In this document: piece after piece, positions 1 through 5,927 of the stretch | Layout: each line of letters opens with the position of its first letter | Numbering within the stretch: the first letter of the stretch is position 1 | NCBI GenBank assembly: GCA_903851385.1 | Contig: CAINOC010000069.1 | Span: 1-37,217 of the forward strand | Length of the DNA: 37,217 nt | Reading direction: 5' to 3' | DNA from: an uncultured Chlorobiaceae bacterium | GTDB taxonomy: Bacteria > Bacteroidota > Chlorobiia > Chlorobiales > Chlorobiaceae | Notes under the pieces: generated by a model | The model's input: only the letters and a program-made list of their open reading frames with translations | Told to the model about the DNA's origin: nothing | Database searches by the model: none | Position numbers and translations under genes: made by a program

Positions 1-221
1 ATCCACGCGCCCGCGGGGGGCGCGACGACACAGGTATACTTATGGAGTATGTCAATATTGTTTCAATCCACGCGCCCGCGGGGGGCGCGACTGAGAGCGC
101 CGCCTATGTCGCCCGGTATGTTATGTTTCAATCCACGCGCCCGCGGGGGGCGCGACTGAGTCCGCCGCTTATGTTGCTCGTTATGTGATGTTTCAATCCA
201 CGCGCCCGCGGGGGGCGCGAC
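1..221 (-). CRISPR. Type I-C CRISPR array, leader-proximal end (cut by window edge)
   Basis: A 32-nt repeat occurs at 60-91, 125-156 and 190-221 with no mismatch, and a fourth copy at 1-26 lacks its first six bases because the window begins inside it. On the minus strand the repeat starts GTCGCGCC and ends ATTGAAAC, as type I-C repeats do, so the array is read leftwards, away from cas2. Each repeat can fold: CGCGCCC pairs with GGGCGCG (136-142 with 148-154 in one copy) around a GCGGG loop. The three visible spacers, 27-59, 92-124 and 157-189, are each 33 nt. The newest spacer should be 157-189, next to the leader. Spacers 92-124 and 157-189 are homologous to each other (see findings). More repeats certainly lie to the left of the window. 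Confidence 0.98.
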
Positions 222-398
222 TGTCTTTCTGTATCATCAAGTATTTCGTGGTTTCAAAAGCGCCTAAACGCGAACCACTTTCTATGCCAAAAAACATTGT
301 ACGAAAACTTGATAATGAAATCTATAACTAAAACAATATTAATGATATAAAGGTTATCGCGAACATAGCGGGTATTTTGGTACCGCTTGATGTTCGCG
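222..398 (-). promoter_or_regulatory. CRISPR leader with inverted repeat
   Basis: This is the 177-nt AT-rich gap between the first full repeat and the cas2 stop codon; by position it is the leader, holding the array promoter and the integration signals. Directly next to the cas2 stop is an imperfect inverted repeat: CGCGAACAT at 358-366 pairs with ATGTTCGCG at 390-398, and an inner GCGG/CCGC pair (368-371 with 383-386) extends it. A further CGCGAACC lies at 269-276. From 251 the sequence begins GTTTCAA like the repeat but then diverges. I could not place a convincing sigma-70 promoter. The leader role is inferred from position and from the repeat orientation. Confidence 0.75.
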
Positions 399-689
399 TT
401 ATAAAATTAGCAGACCTTCGAGATCACGGGGCTCTTTTGCACCTTCATGTTCAATTTTTTGCTGCCAGTTTGCTCCGAGAAAATAAAAGCGCAAACTGTC
501 GTGTTTATGATCCATTTCATGCACAAGCTTTCCTCGTAATTTTGTCCATTGTGCAGGGTCAACGTTGCATTCAAATACGGAAAACTGAACACGCTGGCCA
601 TAGTTCTGGCATGTTTTAGCAATCCGGCGTAATCTTCGTTTTCCTGCTGGTGTTTCTGTATTGACATCGTAGGTTACCAGAACAAGCAT
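399..689 (-). CDS. cas2: CRISPR-associated endonuclease Cas2
   Basis: This 96-residue protein is the usual size for Cas2. It begins MLVLVTYDVNTE, the first beta strand with the conserved Asp of the ferredoxin-like fold, followed by KRRLRRIAKTCQNYGQRVQFSVFEC, the second characteristic block. Cas2 dimerises and bridges two Cas1 dimers in the complex that inserts new spacers at the leader end of the array. It is the last gene of the cas operon: its start lies three bases after the cas1 stop, and its stop abuts the inverted repeat of the leader. I see no truncation or substitution in the core. Confidence 0.97.
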   Translation of the reverse strand: MLVLVTYDVNTETPAGKRRLRRIAKTCQNYGQRVQFSVFECNVDPAQWTKLRGKLVHEMDHKHDSLRFYFLGANWQQKIEHEGAKEPRDLEGLLIL

Positions 690-692
690 TAT

Positions 693-1724
693 TTATCTCC
701 AGACAAATGGCGGATAGGTTTCAATATCGCCCCGGATGTATCGGGCAAGCAGCATGGCTTGCATGTGCCAAAGCAAGCCGATTGCCATTTTTTCTTTAAC
801 AAAAGGATGCTCAATTTCTTCCTGTTTACGTTCTTGATAGGCGGTTAAAAGCGTTTTGCGGGCATCATCTTTCAGAATTACTGCGCCTGTTTCTGAAACG
901 GTAAAATCATTGGAATGAATCTGCCCTCGATTGATCAGCGATAAAGCTAATCGATCCGCAATAAACGAACGGAACTCTTCGATCATATCAAGCGCAAGGC
1001 TTGGTCTCCCAGGTCTGTCTTTATGTAAAAAACCGGCAGCCGGATCAAGACCACATGACTCCAGAGCAGATCGAATATCGTGAGTGAGTAGAGTATAAAG
1101 AAATGAAAGCAGGCAATTTATTCTGTCCAGAGGTGGACGTCGGTTGCGTCCTGTAAACCGGAATAATGGATCAGGAGAAGTAATACATTCATCGAATACC
1201 TCAAAGTAAACTTTTGCAGCTTCCCCTTCAATTCCCCTTATACGCTCCTGATCGGTTTCAACCTGCAATCGTTTTATGCATCCAGCAAGGATATGTTGGG
1301 CATGTTTCAATTGAATAGCATTTACCTTTTCAGGATGATCTCTTAACGCTCTGGCCAGAGTAATCCTTGCATTACCAATTTTGCCGACAACAAAGGAGCG
1401 AGCAAGAATGGCTGTTTGCAGGTAATTATCTGCCAGACGGTACTGGGCTCTCCGCAATAAAATGTTACCTCGAGTTGCTCCTTGCATCTGAGAAAGAAAT
1501 TTCCCGTATTGGCTTAAAAATGTTACCGTTACGCCGGTTTCAGCACAATGGCCAAACAAATAAGGGCTACAGGTTACCGATCCAAAACAGATAATGCCAT
1601 CTAGCATATGGAGCGGGATGCGTACTTTTACTTCCTTATCTATTTTGATAACAGCACACTCTCCTTCCTTTGAAAGGTAGGCGCCTTGGGTTGTTACAAA
1701 AAGGGTGTTGAGGTATTTTTTCAA
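693..1724 (-). CDS. cas1: CRISPR-associated integrase Cas1 (type I-C)
   Basis: Cas1 is the metal-dependent integrase that joins prespacers to the repeat next to the leader. The 343-residue product has the family length and its three metal ligands: Glu166 in IEGEAAKVYF, His234 in GFLHKDRPGRP and Asp246 in LALDMIEEF. The start is a TTG, because the only earlier in-frame start overlaps the cas4 stop as TTGA (1721-1724) and a GGAGG ribosome site inside the end of cas4 stands about eight bases before it; the first internal Met is residue 40, too late for the N-terminal beta domain. The overlap suggests translational coupling to Cas4, its partner in PAM-directed trimming. Confidence 0.97.
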   Translation of the reverse strand: MKKYLNTLFVTTQGAYLSKEGECAVIKIDKEVKVRIPLHMLDGIICFGSVTCSPYLFGHCAETGVTVTFLSQYGKFLSQMQGATRGNILLRRAQYRLADNYLQTAILARSFVVGKIGNARITLARALRDHPEKVNAIQLKHAQHILAGCIKRLQVETDQERIRGIEGEAAKVYFEVFDECITSPDPLFRFTGRNRRPPLDRINCLLSFLYTLLTHDIRSALESCGLDPAAGFLHKDRPGRPSLALDMIEEFRSFIADRLALSLINRGQIHSNDFTVSETGAVILKDDARKTLLTAYQERKQEEIEHPFVKEKMAIGLLWHMQAMLLARYIRGDIETYPPFVWR

Positions 1725-2365
1725 ATCTCATCCTCCGAGAGAGTTTGAACCAATTTCTTAAGGTAGGTCGTTGCAGATCCGCCTTTTACAATCAAATCGG
1801 GCAGGCACTCCTCCTGCAGCGAGCAGAGCTTGCATTTTGGCCCTGGATCAGGTGGCGGGGTAATTCCATTCCTGAAAAGATCATGCACCCCTTCAGCGGC
1901 AAGAAGAGTTTTTTCACGCAAGGCATTATCAAAATCAACATCAAGCCTGCGTTTTGTCTGACCATAAAACAATGCACCCGAAGGAATATGAAGAGAAAGC
2001 ATCTCTTCGAGGCATATTGCCTGAGCACAAAGCTGAATTTTGTCAGCATCATGTTGTTTCGGTTTTCCTCGTTTATACTCAACAGGAAAAGGCTCTTCAT
2101 GATTATTCTGCTTGTGCCATTCTACAACGTCAGCGACACCGGAAACTCCAAGGATAGCGCTCCGCAATAACTCACTTCTCGTTACACGGACTCCGCTACG
2201 ATAGGACGTTTTGCCGTCATCGACTCTTTCATGCATTTCGCGACCTTCAGCAGTGTAACCGTTCTCTGTCCATATCTGCTCAAGATGGATGAGGGCGCAC
2301 TGCCTAGGGCAATAGACAAAATGCTGCAATGCAGACAAGGCTACGAAGTCTGATTCCGAGTACAT
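1721..2365 (-). CDS. cas4: CRISPR-associated exonuclease Cas4
   Basis: This is a 214-residue RecB-type nuclease with an iron-sulfur cluster. Cysteines for the cluster are seen at Cys19 in HFVYCPRQC and at Cys178, Cys181 and Cys187 in CKLCSLQEEC. The nuclease centre shows Asp79 in GVADVVEW and the PVEYKRGKPK motif with Glu96 and Lys98. In type I-C systems Cas4 works with Cas1-Cas2 to select prespacers that carry the PAM and to set their orientation. The gene follows cas7c after an 11-nt gap and overlaps cas1 by four bases. Confidence 0.96.
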   Translation of the reverse strand: MYSESDFVALSALQHFVYCPRQCALIHLEQIWTENGYTAEGREMHERVDDGKTSYRSGVRVTRSELLRSAILGVSGVADVVEWHKQNNHEEPFPVEYKRGKPKQHDADKIQLCAQAICLEEMLSLHIPSGALFYGQTKRRLDVDFDNALREKTLLAAEGVHDLFRNGITPPPDPGPKCKLCSLQEECLPDLIVKGGSATTYLKKLVQTLSEDEI

Positions 2366-2376
2366 AGTACTATCGC

Positions 2377-3258
2377 TTAAAACCCATCAATTATTTCTGG
2401 TACCAACCCTTTCAACTCGGTCAGATCGAAATCACCACCCTGCCTAACTTCTAATGATCGGTGGACTTTTGCAGAAGAGTATTGACCGGCTTTACAGTTA
2501 TGCTTCCACCATATAACTCTCAGCACCTCCATGCTGCCAGCCGGTCGAGCAGATGATTCATCGTTTTCAAACAACCGTGGCAAAATTTCCTTTATTACTT
2601 CAGCATCATTATCTGAGAAACCAGTTCTCTCTGCCAATTGAGGATTCATGCTTCCGTAGAAAACATAAACACCCTTATCAATCCTATGTTTCATTCCCAT
2701 CGTGTCAGACCCACGCTTCGTTCCATCCCCTTCACTACTGACGCTTTTGGTAATTTGAATGCTGGTGATATCCACAGGTTCAATACTGAATGCGGACTGG
2801 AGGGTTACAGGGCCACGAATTCCAATAGAGATTCCATTATCACCTTCAGTACCTGCTTCATCTGCCTTTTTACTCGTTTTTTTTGTACTTTTCAGAGCGA
2901 ACAACTGACCAAAGGTGCGCACATCAACCCACTTCGCGCAAGAAAGTTTGACAGTTTCATCTGAACCAAGCTTGCTTCCCAATACAGCTTCTGCTCTTGC
3001 ACGGAGGCTCTTTGCGCCATCTTCATTCCTGTCATCAGACTGAACAAAGATCATATTTCCGTCGTCCTTTTTACCGCTTGCAACCCAGCGTTCAAGTAGT
3101 CGATCACGGACTTTTCTTTTAATACAGACATCCGAAATTTCACCAAAATTAGAGTAATCAGTGCGTGGACGATTACCGTTGAGAGGATCACCATTAGGAT
3201 TGGAGTTTTGAACTCGCAGGATTACAGCAAAGTCAATTTTGTTTTGGAGGATGCCCAT
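2377..3258 (-). CDS. cas7: Cascade backbone protein Cas7c (Csd2)
   Basis: A 293-residue Cas7 of the Csd2 family. It opens with the family block RVQNSNPNGDPLNGNRPRTD and later has GSDTMGMKHRIDKGVYVFYG, both characteristic of Cas7 of subtype I-C. Several copies polymerise along the crRNA to form the Cascade backbone. A ribosome site AAGGAG lies just before the ATG. The cas8c stop is one base upstream of this start, so the two effector genes are tightly coupled. Confidence 0.96.
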   Translation of the reverse strand: MGILQNKIDFAVILRVQNSNPNGDPLNGNRPRTDYSNFGEISDVCIKRKVRDRLLERWVASGKKDDGNMIFVQSDDRNEDGAKSLRARAEAVLGSKLGSDETVKLSCAKWVDVRTFGQLFALKSTKKTSKKADEAGTEGDNGISIGIRGPVTLQSAFSIEPVDITSIQITKSVSSEGDGTKRGSDTMGMKHRIDKGVYVFYGSMNPQLAERTGFSDNDAEVIKEILPRLFENDESSARPAGSMEVLRVIWWKHNCKAGQYSSAKVHRSLEVRQGGDFDLTELKGLVPEIIDGF

Positions 3259-3259
3259 T

Positions 3260-3697
3260 TTATTCTCCTTGATTTAAATCAGTTTTAGAATCAATATTTT
3301 CCACACGATCTCCTTCCGTTGACTTTGAAGAAAACAATACATGGCGTTGACAGTGATATCCCAATAAAAATTCACCTGTTAGGGGACGATCTTTTTCCTT
3401 GCTGAAATCGCCATCACAAAAAGCACACATCACCTCATCAAGCAATCGCTCCCGACTTTTCAGGAAAGCCATTGTTTTTTCGGAAGAGTGAAGACGTGCC
3501 CTGTAGGGAGTTAGTGCCAACTCAATGGTTCTCCATGTGGAAAAAGGCCGATCAGCAAAACGCTGCATCAACCTTGCTGATGTTGTTTCTCGGCCTTCAC
3601 CCGCCATCTTAAGAGCATAGTTTTCGATATTATCAGCTATAGCCAAAAGCCGGCCATAGAGGTAATCCGAAGTATTTCTTTCTGTTTCCAGTTTCAT
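3260..3697 (-). CDS. Possible internal gene for small subunit Cas11c
   Basis: Type I-C Cascade has a small subunit, Cas11c, translated from inside cas8c in the systems studied. Here the matching C-terminal portion begins near an in-frame ATG at 3697 (residue 505 of Cas8c, MKLETERNTSDYLYGRLLAI), which would give 145 residues. A second candidate is the ATG at 3775 (residue 479), which has AGGG about five bases upstream and would give 171 residues. The 3697 ATG lacks a clear ribosome site. Existence is inferred from family knowledge; the exact start is uncertain. Confidence 0.45.
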   Translation of the reverse strand: MKLETERNTSDYLYGRLLAIADNIENYALKMAGEGRETTSARLMQRFADRPFSTWRTIELALTPYRARLHSSEKTMAFLKSRERLLDEVMCAFCDGDFSKEKDRPLTGEFLLGYHCQRHVLFSSKSTEGDRVENIDSKTDLNQGE

Positions 3698-5209
3698 TTT
3701 ATAATTTTTTTCGTTGTAATAACCTTTGTACAGCGCACATGCGATACCAATGGTTTTTTCCCATACCAATGTCATTAAACCCTGACGATTGCAGGCTCTT
3801 CTAAACACAGACTCAACAAGATCGCGGGGTATGTGCTGAGCATCCACGATGCAAGGCAGCAATCGTTCAATCGTAGACTTACGGAGTTTATTATCAACTC
3901 GAGAACCATAGGCAGCTTCCACAATGTCCTGAGGGGATGGTACTCCGGTAAACTTCAGATCTTTTTCAAAATGCTGCGGCCATGCATAGCGCTCATGGTA
4001 TGTTTGAAGACGTTCGATAAATTCTGACCCCCTCAATTCACGATAAAAGGTCACTGCCATTCTCCCTGGAGTCGCCGAATCAAGCCCCATAACAACAATA
4101 TCATCAGTATTGTTAAGTACTGCTCGATAACCAGCAAGCGCCTTCCGTAAACGGAGTGCAAAAGTTTGTCCAACATCCCCTACATCATTAGTCTCATAGA
4201 CTTTACTTGTGGTGCAAAAAGTTTCTTTACAGCCGAGAAACAGTGAAAGAGAATTTTCGAAGGGATCCGGGATCGGTTGTCCAGAGACAGCCCAAGTCAC
4301 AATTACCTGATCTTCATTTTTATAACCCTGACGTTTAATAAGCCATCGCAGAGCATTGTGGGCTTTTTGAGTTACCTCTTTACTAATTCCGCAAGCTTGT
4401 TGTCCAGTGTCATCCGTAAAACGTCCACGGAAGGTATAGCCTGAGCCATCATTAGAACTAATCAGTTTTGCACCATCTCCTGCATGGCGTATACGCTTAG
4501 GGTGGCTTGTTGCAATCTCAGCCTTTTCACCTGTTACCATGCACAAATCTGTATTTTCACAGACGTTTGCATCATAGCAAGCCCAAGCTTTCTGTAATGA
4601 TAAATCTTCCCAAACAGCGCTACATGGATTTCCATCTTCAATCACGTTCCAACGGATAAATGCATTTCCTTGGTCACGCTTACCATCTTTAGGATTCGGT
4701 GTAAGCATGCGAAAAATTTCTGGTGGCGACCCATCGTCTATCCATCGAGTTAGCAACTTTTCATTCGCATCGGTAAAGAGGAGTTTTTCTTTCAACAGGT
4801 CACAAACAACGCTCTGCTTGCGAACATATGCCAGTACGGCCTTAGCTTTAGGATGAGCAAACTCCGATTCGCACCATTTCGCAAGTTGTTGTTCGTAACC
4901 TTCAAAAAATGAGGGTTTTTCCCCACCATAATTCCTTGAATAATCACCAGCACAATATTGAACTTTGTCGCATAATGGATGGGGGGGCGGTTGTGTTCCT
5001 ACCCTTCCTGCTGACGACTCAGTCGCTGGCAGGACGGTTTCCTCTTTTTGAATGATCTTTGCTTTCCTGAAATTACCCGCAGAGTCAATGGTGATCTCAA
5101 GGTGAGCCTGTTGAACAGTATGACTAATCGGCATAAGTATCTCACTTCCCGGCGGCTCATGCCCGGCACATTTCTCATAGGTGTCATAAAGTTTTAGCAT
5201 CCAACTCAT
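3260..5209 (-). CDS. cas8c: Cascade large subunit Cas8c (Csd1)
   Basis: The 649-residue product fits Csd1/Cas8c by size, by its place between cas5c and cas7c, and by blocks such as GFLDDTGQ-like and ALRWLIKRQGYKN in its middle, the region annotated for this family. Cas8c recognises the PAM and helps open the target duplex. An AGGAGG ribosome site lies seven bases before the ATG. The C-terminal part from about residue 505 is rich in helix-forming residues and looks like the small subunit Cas11c that is known to be made from an internal start in other I-C cas8c genes. No frameshift is seen. Confidence 0.93.
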   Translation of the reverse strand: MSWMLKLYDTYEKCAGHEPPGSEILMPISHTVQQAHLEITIDSAGNFRKAKIIQKEETVLPATESSAGRVGTQPPPHPLCDKVQYCAGDYSRNYGGEKPSFFEGYEQQLAKWCESEFAHPKAKAVLAYVRKQSVVCDLLKEKLLFTDANEKLLTRWIDDGSPPEIFRMLTPNPKDGKRDQGNAFIRWNVIEDGNPCSAVWEDLSLQKAWACYDANVCENTDLCMVTGEKAEIATSHPKRIRHAGDGAKLISSNDGSGYTFRGRFTDDTGQQACGISKEVTQKAHNALRWLIKRQGYKNEDQVIVTWAVSGQPIPDPFENSLSLFLGCKETFCTTSKVYETNDVGDVGQTFALRLRKALAGYRAVLNNTDDIVVMGLDSATPGRMAVTFYRELRGSEFIERLQTYHERYAWPQHFEKDLKFTGVPSPQDIVEAAYGSRVDNKLRKSTIERLLPCIVDAQHIPRDLVESVFRRACNRQGLMTLVWEKTIGIACALYKGYYNEKNYKMKLETERNTSDYLYGRLLAIADNIENYALKMAGEGRETTSARLMQRFADRPFSTWRTIELALTPYRARLHSSEKTMAFLKSRERLLDEVMCAFCDGDFSKEKDRPLTGEFLLGYHCQRHVLFSSKSTEGDRVENIDSKTDLNQGE

Positions 5210-5210
5210 T

Positions 5211-5927
5211 TTAACCTCCTATTTCAGAGAGTTCTTCGTCAACACTCAGCCATTGATTTTTCCCAAATATTTTTGCATGCATCGGACGTATAAACTTTCG
5301 AATGGCGCACTGCTCCGGTCTTTCAAATCGAATGCAACCATTCCTCATTATTGGGCGACAAAATCGTGCATATAATTCAGCATTCCCCGTCTCATCAGGA
5401 TAATCGAAACCATGAAACATTAAACCGAAAGCCAATGGCTCGTCATCATTATACAAGCTGCGTCCTGTGCCAAAATCGCAAGGCTCGACATATCCCTGAC
5501 AATCACGTGTCCCAAGAAAGATATCCTGCCGCCCACCACGTTCCAGCATGCGCTGTGCAATAACATAATGTTTACCTTCTATACGATCTTGAGCCAATTC
5601 GGGGTGGTGTAGATTCCACTCGAAGTGAGCTCGTACTTGGTACTCCACATCAAACAGAAATGTATAGATGGATAGGTCATTTCCTCCGCTACTGTATTTT
5701 AGCGGCTTCGTTCCTTTTGTTTGGGTACGGATTCTTTTCATTACCCGTACTTCATCAATAATCCATATAAGGGTCGGCTTCCAATAGATAGATTTGGCAA
5801 TTCCCTTTAAAGATTCATAAGTCGGTATGTGATATGAACATTTCTCCCCACCGATTCGTGTTAACGGGTCAGTAAACAGTGCATAGCGCCCCCAAACTTT
5901 GAATTCGATACTATTCTTTTCAGACAT
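5211..5927 (-). CDS. cas5: Cas5c pre-crRNA endoribonuclease (Cas5d)
   Basis: The 238-residue Cas5 of subtype I-C both caps the crRNA 5' end and cuts the repeat RNA, since this subtype has no Cas6, and no cas6 is seen here. Residues equivalent to the Bacillus halodurans Tyr46, Lys116 and His117 triad are probably Tyr48 (AKSIYWKP) and Lys119-His120 (EGKHYVIAQ). The typical RxRTQTKGTK and FLGTRDCQGYVEP segments are present. Its ATG lies inside the last codons of cas3 (8-nt overlap, 5920-5927) with GGAGG upstream. Confidence 0.95.
   Translation of the reverse strand: MSEKNSIEFKVWGRYALFTDPLTRIGGEKCSYHIPTYESLKGIAKSIYWKPTLIWIIDEVRVMKRIRTQTKGTKPLKYSSGGNDLSIYTFLFDVEYQVRAHFEWNLHHPELAQDRIEGKHYVIAQRMLERGGRQDIFLGTRDCQGYVEPCDFGTGRSLYNDDEPLAFGLMFHGFDYPDETGNAELYARFCRPIMRNGCIRFERPEQCAIRKFIRPMHAKIFGKNQWLSVDEELSEIGG

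Noticed and set aside
27-59. Spacer 27-59 as another phage Rep fragment
   Set aside because: It has open frames in several readings (DTGILMEYVNI, TQVYLWSMSI) but none matches a motif I can name, and no sister spacer is present to test the frame.
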